A DNA stretch of 22,641 nucleotides from Euprymna scolopes (Eukaryota > Mollusca > Cephalopoda > Sepiida > Sepiolidae), in contig CM044499.1 in NCBI GenBank assembly GCA_024364805.1, forward strand, positions 34,054,836 through 34,077,476, written 5' to 3'. Below, one piece after another: positions 8,797 through 18,109 of the stretch. The notes under the pieces were generated by a model. That model had not been told where the DNA came from and ran no database searches. It was given only the letters and a program-made list of their open reading frames with translations. The first letter of the stretch is position 1, and every line of letters begins with the position of its first letter. The translations under genes and the position numbers were made by a program.

Positions 8797-9395
8797 GGGT
8801 TTGTATTACTGTACACATAGATTCGAAAAAGTTGTCAAAAAACAAATATATAACAAATAAATGTTATCAAAGGCAAGATAAGTTATTTTTCTACCAAACT
8901 GGATATATTTTTTGTGTTTTTATTCAATGTAACATGTTTATTCAGCTCGAAAAACATGCAGTGTTTACCGATGTATTGGACAATTCAAAATGGCGGCCGA
9001 CTCTCTCTTAAACACGGTAAGTTCGAGAAAAGGTGTTATAAATAATAAACTAGACAAAATACTGTTAGAAATTCGCTCAATATATATTACCGTGACATAG
9101 GTTGACATATATTCGGTATCTTTTTAATAGTATTTTGTCTAGTTTATTATTTATAACACCTTTTCTCGAACTTACCGTGTTTAAGAGAGAGTCGGCCGCC
9201 ATTTTAAATTTTCGAATACATCGGTAAACACTGCATGTTTTTCGAGCTGAATAAATATGTTACATTGAATAAAAACACAAAAAATATATCCAGTTTGGTA
9301 GAAAAGTAACCTATCTTGCCTTTGATAACATTTATTTGTTATATATTTGTTTTTTGACAACTTTTTCGAATCTATGTGTACAGTAATACAAACCG
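8797..9395. mobile_element. 599-bp near-perfect palindrome (MITE-like), 8-bp flanking repeat
   Basis: The left arm (8797-9063) and right arm (9129-9395) are both 267 bp and inverted copies; by eye they differ at about seven positions, roughly 97% identity. A 65-bp spacer separates them. The octamer ACAATTGC flanks the unit directly on both sides (8789-8796 and 9396-9403), consistent with an 8-bp target duplication as in hAT or P-type transposition. Because CAATTG is itself palindromic, it could instead be the outermost part of the arms. Each arm has one open frame of about 72-77 codons, but these are simply the same DNA read from the two arms. Each arm also contains AAAATGGCGGCC. Confidence 0.85.
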
Positions 9396-9639
9396 ACAAT
9401 TGCATTAAGGTCACATCAAGACAACGATCATTTTACAACTCTTTTATGACGAATTTCAGACATTCTTGAACCAATTTTTATTAAATGAATTATTCAAGCT
9501 TTTTTTTTGTTTTAGATTTTATCTAATCGTTGTTCTTTGAATGAATTGAAATATAGACTTTTATGCGAACACATTCCTGCAAATGAAAAAATCACAGAAA
9601 ACTATATCTTTCTTACGTTATTATTCTCATAACAATTTC

Positions 9640-9878
9640 ATCAACATCGATATTTTACATTTCGGCTGATGAACCTTCCAGTCTTCTTCAAGCATATTTT
9701 TTTGTGGGGAGGATTGTGTAGTTTGCTTAAAGCATTGTGCATAGTGTGAAAAGAGTTATGTTTGAAAACTATGAGGATGCAGGCTTGTAGAAAAACACTA
9801 TTGGGTAAAAGACAAAGTAGAAAACATAATAGCAATATATTTACTGCCAGCCTTCTTCTGACCCTGAGCTCGAACACA
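9640..9878 (-). repeat. dispersed repeat with GAAGAAG...CGAAATGT motif
   Basis: On the minus strand TGCTTGAAGAAGACTGG is followed by CATCAGCCGAAATGTAAA. This is the spacing seen in the repeats at 16350-16980 and 20040-20335, and it resembles the terminal repeats of Penelope-like retroelements. No coding sequence is visible. The right boundary is placed at the LINE poly(A) tract. Confidence 0.35.
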
Positions 9879-10240
9879 TTTTTTTTTTTTTTTACATAGG
9901 CATCACCACTTTATCAAGGCCAAGAGGCCACTCAAGGATAAGGGTTAAAGAGTGTACAGTAGAAATTGGACAATATAGTAATCATTAGTAATGAAAATTT
10001 GGTAAATTTGATAACTTATATGGAACGGTTCATCAAGAACTTATTTACGTTAGACTTGAAGACAACCATATTGTAGTCAGCCGGAAAGCAGGAAAACGGA
10101 AGACAATTCCACAGGCGTGCAGTTCTAAGAAAGAAGCTTTGTTCATGGATCTCCACCGAATGGTTGCACACATAAAAAAAATGTTTACCTCGAAAATTCA
10201 AAATACATAACACCACAATATGACCCGAATTCGGCATATT
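9879..10240 (-). mobile_element. LINE 3' end, family A copy 2 (5'-truncated)
   Basis: This is the same family as 2180-2530. The minus strand encodes EQSFFLRTARLWNCLPF and ends KSNVNKFLMNRSI with a stop at 10016-10018. A 3' UTR follows, then a 15-bp poly(A) (9879-9893). The 3' UTRs of both copies share ATCACCACTT, ATCAAGGCC, GCCACTCA and GGATAAGGGTTA. Only the last 50 or so codons align convincingly with copy 1. Confidence 0.82.
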
Positions 10241-10464
10241 ATGTGGTAAAAAATGATTAAAAAATTATTGAAATCTTTCAATACTGTCATTCTTTTTTAT
10301 CTTACACAACGATGTTCTTCTACAAGACTGCATTGACATAGCCTTCAAACATATCTCCATACATAACTTTGTGTATTATGACGTTTCTTTTGCATTTAAA
10401 TACGATTGTTGTTTATTACAGTGCGACATGAACGTTGCATTTACCATTATCTTTCCATCCTCAG

Positions 10465-10550
10465 GTGTCATTTATGCACAACCAACAGACGTGGAAATAT
10501 CTGGCTCTGCATTCAACACTGCAGTGCCCCGCCCACTGCGACACTTACAG
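10465..10550 (+). other. possible isolated 86-bp exon
   Basis: A GC-richer island in AT-rich DNA is bounded by a pyrimidine-rich acceptor (TATCTTTCCATCCTCAG) and a donor-like ACAG/GTTTTG. The enclosed 86 bp is open in the frame reading SGVIYAQPTDVEISGSAF and onward. Length and signals fit an internal exon of a gene whose other exons lie elsewhere, but the protein is not recognised and both splice sites are weak evidence. It could equally be an unrecognised repeat. Confidence 0.2.
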
Positions 10551-10734
10551 GTTTTGAAAGAAATAATAACAGTAGTAAATTTTCTTTAATATCGAATTAA
10601 TATTTACACTACGCTGGAACAACCTAACACATGGATGGACTTTATAAAACCTATTATTTTCCCATGTGTCTTTTTAGTAATTAGTGATGTTTTACTATCT
10701 CGGCTACACATGACGAGAAATAGATGACTTATCT

Positions 10735-11250
10735 ATATCACTCCTGTCTCTGCCCAATAGAACTGCGTCGACTTTGGAGTAATTGACCATAGAGGATTCT
10801 ATGTGGTAGTCTGTGGCTGGGCATTAAAATGATGTCCCCAACCACCTGGGTGCTCATTGGATCATGATGGTCTGCTTGCCCTTCCCGACATCTTTGTATG
10901 CAGTACTCTGTCCCTCCATGTGATTCCAGGAATCTTCAGGAGACATTTTATACAGAAGGTGCCCAGACTTCTCATATGGCGGCTATAGATCATCCTAGTT
11001 CACATCCATACAGCAGTGTTGTGATGTATACTGTTCTATACACTAGTATTTTGGTGTAGATTCTGAGATTGCTGTTCTGAAAAATCCTATTCCTTAGCCG
11101 ACTGAAGGATGCTACTGCTTGCTTGAGGCGATTCTGGATCTCGTCATCCAATGAGCAGGTGTTAGATATTATGTTCCTCAGATATTTGAATGTGGGTATC
11201 GTGAGCAGGTATTGCCCTGCTGTTGCGAGAGTTTCGAAGATCATGTCAAG
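10735..11250 (-). mobile_element. LINE fragment, family B, RT C-terminal region
   Basis: Translation of the minus strand gives FKYLRNIISNTCSLDDEIQNR, then AVASFSRLRNRIF, VYRTVYITTLLYGCE, LLKIPGITWRDRVLHTKM, and finally MPSHRLPHRILYGQLLQ. This is the conserved segment after the catalytic domain in a widespread animal LINE family (thumb, YGCE and HRLP..ILYGQL blocks). Several frame changes separate the pieces. The catalytic FADD region is absent: the fragment begins just upstream of FKYL, fused to unrelated or deleted sequence near 11240. Confidence 0.82.
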
Positions 11251-11334
11251 AGATCCCTGGAGAGGTGTCGAATAAACCCCTCTTCACTAGAGAATTTTGC
11301 TTCCTTGCGCTCCTTCTGCTCACATATAGTGGTC

Positions 11335-11516
11335 TGTATTGAGGAGCAGTGAATACAGGACTATACAGTGAAGCGTACAAAGAGGCATGCTCTCCAGTCC
11401 ATCTCTGCTCCATCCGGCACTGCTTTCACATGCCAGATCTGTGGGCCCAGGATTTGACTAATTAAACATCAGCCGACTCACAAGAAGATCGCCACCATCG
11501 GATAACAATGGACAAC

Positions 11517-11520
<4 letters not shown>
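11335..11520 (+). mobile_element. LINE 3' end, family B-like, with C-terminal zinc finger
   Basis: The plus strand reads KRTKRHALQSISAPSGTAF, then TCQICG and LIKHQPTHKKIATIG, ending in a stop just before an (AAG)n tract. CxxC followed by HxxxH-type spacing is the C2H2-like finger found at the C terminus of many animal LINE proteins, followed by the phrase THKKIATIG. A few residues of the finger are lost. The orientation is opposite to the neighbouring fragment (10735-11250), and the (AAG)n is probably its expanded 3' tail. Confidence 0.7.
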
Positions 11521-11547
<27 letters not shown>

Positions 11548-11577
11548 AAGAAGAAGAAGAAGAAGAAGAAGAAGAAG
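11518..11577 (+). repeat. (AAG)n microsatellite, LINE tail
   Basis: About 20 uninterrupted AAG units directly follow the stop region of the LINE 3' end; simple-repeat tails are usual for several LINE clades. Confidence 0.95.
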
Positions 11578-11579
11578 AC

Positions 11580-12480
11580 TATCACCCCTAATTTTGATGG
11601 AAACTATTTTCGATTAACTAAAATTCTACCATTAATGGAAAGTTTTAAAAAAGCCAAATCTAATATTCTTAACATTTGCCAATATGCCATATGCACAGAT
11701 TTAGTGCATAAAAATGCGATTTCAAACTTAAACTCTAAAAAAGAATTTTAAGGCCGAAATATTATTCCTGTAAGCAATTACCAAAGATTAAAAATGACTA
11801 AAAACAGAAATTTTCATTCAAATTTCCATAATGCCTTTGCCATTAACAGTTTTATGAAAAACTTAATCGTTCTTTAATATAGCGTTATATGCACAAAAAT
11901 ATGATTATTGTATAACTTATTGGAATTATCGTTAAAAACGGATATTGTTAGAAAAAATTATTTTCGAAATAATACATGTTGAAAATCGTCTAATCGTTAT
12001 GGAAATTATCAGAAAATTAAATACGTGTCACTACCCGGATGTAGGTCTCACAATTACCGCTAAGAGTTATTCTCCTTAAATTAGAAACATGGAAACGTAA
12101 TTTAAAGTTGATTTAAACAAAGGGTTATAATTTCATGTGGTTTAGGCAGATGAGGAATCCAAGCATCTTTTCGTGTTGATTTGGTTTCGGAAATGAAGAG
12201 GTAAGCGTGATATATCGACCGACAAATCCTTGTATGGAGATACTTAAACGTATATTCAAAATAAAAAAGAGAGAAAATTGAAGAAGAAAAAAAAGAAAAA
12301 AGAGTAAAGAAATAAGGAGAAAAGAAGAAAAAATGAGGAAACTGTGATAAAATAAGTTTGGGGAAAAGAAGAAAAATGAAAAAAAGGAAGCCTTGTAGAT
12401 TTTAAATGTGTTGACTACATCTGGAACAGATTATTAAGATTTACATGTCTGCACCAACATGAATAATTAATGAACCAATA
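11580..12480. other. AT-rich stretch with purine-rich tract
   Basis: No gene is seen. An A/G-only-like tract at about 12260-12390 is low complexity. Confidence 0.5.
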
Positions 12481-12514
12481 TCAGAAAAGGGTGTCCTTTT
12501 AGAGCAAAATAGAC

Positions 12515-12520
12515 AGATAA

Positions 12521-12588
<68 letters not shown>

Positions 12589-12597
12589 GGAGAGAGA
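12515..12597. repeat. (GATA)n - (GA)n compound microsatellite
   Basis: About eight GATA units run straight into about fifteen GA units. The (GA)n part ends AGAGGGAGAGAGATG. Confidence 0.95.
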
Positions 12598-12599
12598 TG

Positions 12600-13130
12600 T
12601 TGAGTTGATAATAGTAAAAGAAAATATTTTTTAATCAAGATTCCAATGAAATTACAACGCTGCTGCCCTCAAACCAGAATGGCACAGCTGTCATAAAGGT
12701 GCCAGTTTACATGTTCTGCGGATTGAAGAACAGCTTGGTATTTATTGATTAAATCTCAGATTGAGAATGAGGAATAATTGTGCATACAATGATGAGACAT
12801 TCATCAGATTATTCCCGTTTTCTTAATTAACAAAACATTTAATATCTGATCAGAGTGAAACATTAACGTAAGAAAATTAAGATGGTCGCTTATCTTGAGG
12901 AAGTATCGATTACAGTCAGTAATGGCTTCATACAAAAAATCTGACTAAATAATATAATTTTATTTTAGAATGTGCAATTTAAAAAGAAACATAACGAAAT
13001 TATCTGAACGAGATATATTGAATGTCAAGTTATTTTAACATCGATTCTAAAGTTAAAATATTTCACAATTTGTTGTACGAAATATTTTTCTGGATGAAAA
13101 TCCATAATAGGTCCAAAAATGGATGGTCAC
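12600..13130. other. stretch without recognised features
   Basis: Short chance frames only; the right boundary is the 3' end of a minus-strand LINE. Confidence 0.4.
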
Positions 13131-13220
13131 ATTTAAAAAAAAATTATATTTTCACCTCCAAAAAGGCACATTGCTACTTTGATGTAGGGGCTACTATCAG
13201 GGATATAAGCTACAAGGGTA

Positions 13221-14640
13221 CTATGTGGGGAGTTGGGTAGCAAGATGTCGGTTCACATTACACTTGAACTTCTGCATGTTAGTATAGTTGGCGAAGCGGG
13301 AACCCGGAAGGGAATTCCAAAGTCTAGTGGTTCTGGGGAAGAAACTACTGGAGTAGAAGGCTCTCTTACATCTAGGGATTTCTACTGTTAAGGGGTGGGA
13401 TTTTGCTGTTTGTCGGGTTTGTTGGGGGTATTTACGTCAAGGGGGTACAAGTGCTTGCAGTTCGTTGGAGCATTCACCGTTTAAATACTTGTAGAACAAG
13501 CAGAGGGATGCTACATTTTGTTGATGGGACAGAGGCTGAAGCTTAGATAACAGTTCAAGACATATCAAGTTGCGACTCTCTTTTGAACCTTGTCTAGAAA
13601 CGAGAAACTAGTAGCAGATACACCAGTCCAAATGTGACAACAATGCTCCATACATGGGCGAAGGATGGCCTTATAGAGGTACAGGATACTTTCGGGTGTT
13701 AGTAGCTTTCTAGCATGGTAGAGAGAACCTACCTTTTTCGCAGCAGTCTGGGCAATGCTCTCAATGTAATAGTTCAAACTCATGTTTCCTGTGAATGTAA
13801 GGCCGAGGAGTTTAAAAGATGTACTTTCAGATAAAGAGTCATTGGCCATTGCTATTGTTGGTAGGGATGGTTTCTTGTAATTATTGAAGGAAACAAGTTT
13901 AGTCTTGGCAGCATTGAATGTGACCGTCCATTTTTGTCCTCATTCCACTATGGATTGGAGGTCATCTTCTAGTGTTTCTGTCATTTCTTTAGATATGTGT
14001 TTATTTGTTTTACTGTCGTGTCTGTTATAGAGAGTGGTGTCATCAGCAAATTTGCCCATCTCACAAACAATTTTTTCAGGGAGATCATTTATGAATATTA
14101 GGAATAATAAAGGCCCAAGGATAGACCCTTGAGGCAGTCCCGCATTTATATCATACTGTTTAAAAGTACGACCGTTGAGGATAACCTGGATTTTCCTCTC
14201 ATCTAAGAAGGATTTAATTATGTTTAGTATTCTTCTAGTGATGCCGTATGATCTGATTTTCCAGAGAAGACCTTTATGCCATACTCTGTCAAAAGCCTTA
14301 GATATAGCTAGAGCTACTGCTCTACCCTCCTCTGCTTTGTCCAGTGAATGGTATATACATTCAGAGATTACAGTTAGGATGTCTGCTGTGGAACGGGCTT
14401 GCCTAAATCCATATTGTTGGCCGGTCAGAAGTTTAGCATATGTAAGGTGTTGGACTAGAGCTTGGTTAATTATGGACTCAAATATTTTGGCAAAAAGTGG
14501 GAGGAGGCTAATGGGCGGTAATTTACTGGGTCAGTTCTTTCACCAGAATTCGTGAAAACTGGTAACCAGAAACAGTTTTCCAGCAGGCAGGAAAGCAAGA
14601 TCCATTAAGACATTTGTTGTAAATTTGGAGAGAACTGGAG
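13221..14640 (-). pseudogene. LINE reverse transcriptase region, broken
   Basis: This is the RT portion of the family C element. It would copy its own RNA at a nicked chromosomal target. The active-site FADD is intact (14039-14050). In motif A, however, the first catalytic Asp (expected ALDISKAFDRVW) is Ala (GCT, 14306-14308), so this copy would be inactive even with an open frame. The frame is interrupted several times between 13560 and 14580. The downstream tail RTTRLWNSLPG and stop are preserved. Confidence 0.88.
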
Positions 14641-15053
14641 CTACTTCAGCTGAGCACTTTTTAATAGCACAGCTGGGATGAGATCAGGTCCACGTGCTTT
14701 TGAAGTGTCAAGATTTTTTATGATAGCACGCACCTGAGAAGGGGTTATTTTCAGATCGTCTAGTGTGATGTCTGTCCGCAAAGGAAAGTCAGGGAGGGGG
14801 TGGTTAGCAGGGTCCAGTATGGAGTTTGAGGCAAACCGACTGGCAAGCATGTTAGCCTTCTTGGTTGCTGAGCAAATAACCTCATGATTGTTGGATAGTG
14901 GGGGAATTGTTGATTGCCCATTATTTACTACACTGTTGTAGATTTTCCAAAAATCACAGTTTCCTAATTTCTATGCTTCGATGCATTTTTTGGTGGTTTC
15001 ATTAAATTCTCTCTTAGCTGTCGCTATTTCTTTCTTACAGTTACTTCTGGCTT

Positions 15054-15598
15054 CTATATAATTCTGTCTGTTTGAACTGGATTTATGTCGGTTAAATCTG
15101 CGGTATGCATGCTGCCTTTGCACAATGGCAGCTGCACAAGTAGAAATAAATCATTGGGGAGAGTCGGGCTTGCTATAAAATTTTCGCATGGAAACATGTG
15201 CTTCAATTGCCGTTTTGAACCATTCAGTTGTCCCATTTGAGCACTGTTCAGCAAGAAGTGAAAAGATATTTTGCATGGGGCATCTCTGATAAGATCTCTG
15301 ATGGCTTCCCAGTCAACCTTTTTATAATATCTCGTTGTTTTGAGCAATGGCTCTTCAGTTTTAGCCCTAGAGTTTAGGGCGATTTCAACCATTATCACCG
15401 CATGATCAAAGTGGGCTGTGGGCATTCAGAACACAATCATTGGGCACTGTGGTCAGAAACAGATCTAAAAGTGATGCGTGTTGTTCTTGCTGGTCTGCAA
15501 AATGGGTTGAAAACATAACCATCTGTGATAGGGAATGAGATATAGAGAAGCTATGTGTAAAAAACCTGTTGGCCTGGCTGATATCATCGTTATCCAAA
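15054..15598 (-). pseudogene. LINE endonuclease C-terminal region, broken
   Basis: This is the apurinic-like endonuclease part of family C. The pieces LDNDDISQANRFFTHSF, QEQHASLLDLFLTTVPNDC and DHAVIMVEIALNSRAK follow the family order. The usual SDH motif is reduced: NAHSPL is followed at once by FDH in another frame, so a few codons including the Ser are lost. The N-terminal catalytic half is absent because the element ends at a junction with another LINE copy near 15600. Confidence 0.8.
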
Positions 15599-16175
15599 AG
15601 TAAAACATTTAAACTCCTCGGCCTGACATTTTCAGGCAAGATGAAATGGAATAAGTATGCAGAAGCTACTGCCAAGATTGCTGCAAAAAAGGTAGGTTCC
15701 TTCTACCAAACTAGAAAATTCTCACATCTTTCAGCATCCGATATCTTCACAAAACCACCATTCGCCCTTGTTTAAGGTACTGCTGCAAAATCTGGGTTAA
15801 TGCACTAACCATTAGTCTTTCTCTTGGAGATTATGCAAAAAATAATTTCTAATATAATAGGTACTGCGCTGTCTATCGGGTGCTAACCCTGGCGCCTTGA
15901 CACAGTTTTATTTCTGTGTTTGTTTGTATATACTTTCTTGGGATGTATTGCACTTGTACGCCACTCAAAGACAATATCACAAACTCACCAACGAGTTGCT
16001 AAATCCTTCCACTTTTCTGTATAGGTCCCTAAATGCCAGAAGATTTTCAAAGTTGATAGCTTCTTTTTTTGACCACTTCCTTTAGAATTTCCTTCCTGCA
16101 CCTTGTTTTCTCATCAATACTAGCATACAAAATAGGAACTATGTTAATTTTTGAATACACCCATTCCTCCCATTA
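15598..16175 (+). mobile_element. LINE 3' fragment, family C-related, plus strand
   Basis: The plus strand encodes KTFKLLGLTFSGKMKWNKYA, then EATAKIAAKKVGSFYQTRKF. These are clear homologues of the thumb segment at 13565-13849 on the other strand. With frame changes it continues through LLEIMQKIISNIIGTALS, LCLFVYTFLG, a VPKCQKIFKVDSFF-like block and LPAPCF to about 16175. It is diverged from the neighbouring copy, so it is a separate, older insertion or a related family rather than a duplicate. Confidence 0.78.
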
Positions 16176-16349
16176 AATTTCTCTACCTCCTCCTTTCTGG
16201 CAACTAACTCAAAATAATAGAAATAAAAAGAAAGCAAGTAAAAGGTAAAGTAAACAACAATCGATTTTTTAACCAATTGTTTTTCAAACTTTTAAAAGTA
16301 AGATTGAAGGAAAGTAATGCCTCCCCTTTTTTCATGCACTACTTTTTTT

Positions 16350-16700
16350 TTTTTAGATGCCCTTAATATTTCGATAATTCGTATTATTTTGATCATCTGA
16401 ACAACTATTCTCATCGTGTGTATTATTTGCATAACATTTCGGTAGATGTTGCCCCCAACCTTCTTTGGGTGTATCTTGTTGAATTTAAAAATCTCTCTTT
16501 AAAACTCTGGGAATCTGCATAGAATATCAAATGGAACCCTTTATTCAATCCACGGAGGTAGCATGTTCTTGTTCCGTCAGCCATAACCGGACAGAAGTTC
16601 TAAATAATTCACAATTGTATTGAGAGTGTCGCCAGCAGTGATGATTGAACTTTCAGTTGTAAGGTACACTCTTCTAGAGGTTGAAGTTTCAATCCTCAGT
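16350..16700 (-). repeat. dispersed repeat D, copy 1
   Basis: Read on the minus strand it contains GAGGATTGAAACTTCAACC, ACAATTGTGAATTATTTAG, GTGGATTGAATAAA, CCCAGAGTTTTAAAGAGAG, CAAAGAAGGTTGGGGG and CTACCGAAATGTTATG, then GAGAATAG and a run ending in AATAATACGAATTAT. The order is shared with copies at 16690-16980 (plus) and 20040-20335 (minus). It is non-coding and may be a terminal repeat of a Penelope-like element. Confidence 0.7.
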
Positions 16701-16980
16701 GCAGGCAACACAAAAAATACAACTACAAATTACTTAGAATTCTATCTAGCCATGATTGATAGAATGAGAGCTTCTCCTGTGGATTAAATATAGTGCGCCA
16801 TTCGAAATTTTGTGCCGGTTCCCGAGTTTGACAGAAAGATTCTCGAGCTTGGCAAGATACACCTGAAGAAGGTCGGTTACATCTGCTGAAACGTTGTGAA
16901 ACTAACACTAAATATGATAACAGTAGTTCAAAATATCCAAATAATATGAATACGACGTTGCGTTTTATATGAGAGATTTT
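16690..16980 (+). repeat. dispersed repeat D, copy 2 (inverted to copy 1)
   Basis: The blocks come in the same order as in copy 1 but on the plus strand: CAATCCTCAGTGCAGGCAAC, TACAACTACAAATTACTTAG, CCTGTGGATTAAATA, CCCGAGTTTGACAGAAAGAT, CACCTGAAGAAGGTCGG and CTGCTGAAACGTTGTG, then AATAATATGAATACGACG. It lies tail to tail with copy 1, as in inverted terminal-repeat pairs of Penelope-like elements. Confidence 0.7.
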
Positions 16981-18105
16981 TATTCATTTTTAGATGCATC
17001 CACATATTTCTAGAAGAGATTGTCGGCCCATCATTCTACCATTCTTTAAAACAGCATTCTTCAGTTTGAAATTGCATTTTCATTACTAAGCGCGCAGATT
17101 GAATGGCCATATCTTAAGAATCGATTCGTTTTTACTTTACTAATGTCCATATTTGTTCTTAAAATAATTCATAAATGTGTTGAAGCAAACTTAATTTTCG
17201 AAGAAAGTATAAAAGATAAACACGTTGTTTGCGTGCACCATGAATTTAGTAAAAGAACCTAAGAATTGGATGCGTGAATCAAGTGCATAAAGAAATAATT
17301 TCAATTCTTAAACATTGTTTTCTTGAAATACATTGCAGACTAATATTGTAGCATCACATTTCTACACACTTTTATAACTCAATCCAATACACACAATTAG
17401 GTTTTAATACAACATAATCTATTACAAATAAAAGTATACTATAATACGTATAACTCTGCGTCTCCAATATATTGTATACTAGTTACCCGGGAAACAGCAT
17501 ATTTCCAGAATTTTCTATTATTTTGGTCGATGTTACCTATTATTAGTAATAGGATTTTAAGAAATACCATAGTTTTTATGCAGCTAAAACCATTGTCCCT
17601 GTAGATACCTATCTCATTAATGTGACTCCAGTTGTGTGCACTGATCTATAGTGGTGAATTGAATAGCGCAAAATTCACAGGCTAAATTAGATCTAGTATA
17701 TCTATGACTCCCCTTTCTAATTTCAAAATTCAAAGTTTTTTTTTTCACAGTATAAGATAAGCAAAAAGTTGTCTATCTGTTTTTAGGGGTGGGGGTGGAG
17801 CACACTGTGTTAACTTACTTATTCCTTTTATTTTCTTCAAACTGAAAGTTCTCATGCTCTCCTTCCTGGAGTTACCAGCCTTGTAAAGTGCTAGTAGTTG
17901 ACTTAAAGTTTTTATGAAAGTTGTCTTATCTCCTACTTGTGAAGAAAAACACTTTGGTGTAATTCCACAAAGAAAGTAGCAAATAATTTCACTTTCTTAT
18001 AATTAAGTCATTCCACGCGACTCACATACACTGGTTTATTTCCTTAATAGCATTAATTATTATTAAGCCAATATTTAATATTGAATAATGCCTTCTTTTC
18101 ATCAT
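16980..18105. other. AT-rich stretch, nothing firmly recognised
   Basis: No coding family or RNA gene is seen. TACTAGTTACCCGGG near 17473 recalls the motif at 1204. Confidence 0.45.
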
Positions 18106-18109
18106 GAAT

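Larger units (their letters stand above)
13135..15600 (-). mobile_element. LINE fragment, jockey/CR1-like, family C (EN + RT)
   Basis: A 2.4-kb minus-strand non-LTR retrotransposon reads from right to left. Endonuclease C-terminal part: RFFTHSFSISHSLSQM, ASLLDLFLTTVP, NAHSPL, DHAVIMVEIAL (15400-15590). Linker with EIATAKREFNE and ITPSQVRAIIKNLDTSKARG (14640-15050). Reverse transcriptase: RPISLLPLFAKIFES, YGFRQARSTADILT, AISKAFDRVWHKGLL, AGLPQGSILGPLLF and the catalytic FADDTTL (14030-14050). Thumb: FKLLGLTFTGNMS and YKAILRPCMEHCCHIW. C-terminal tail: SSSFFPRTTRLWNSLPG, VNRHLATQLPT, with a stop at 13221-13223. The 5' half of the endonuclease and any ORF1 are missing. It carries multiple frame changes and is not functional. 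Confidence 0.92.

Noticed and set aside
8793-9414. Two similar small proteins of 72 and 77 residues on opposite strands (VCITVHIDSKKLSKNKY...)
   Set aside because: They are the same DNA read from the two arms of a palindrome. Their similarity follows from the inverted repeat and is not evidence of coding.
14175-14555. 126-codon plus-strand frame
   Set aside because: Antisense to the LINE reverse transcriptase, whose minus-strand translation shows all expected motifs.
15600-16175. Twin-priming inversion of a single LINE
   Set aside because: The plus-strand part duplicates a region (RT thumb) already present in the minus-strand part and is clearly diverged from it, so two separate copies are more likely.
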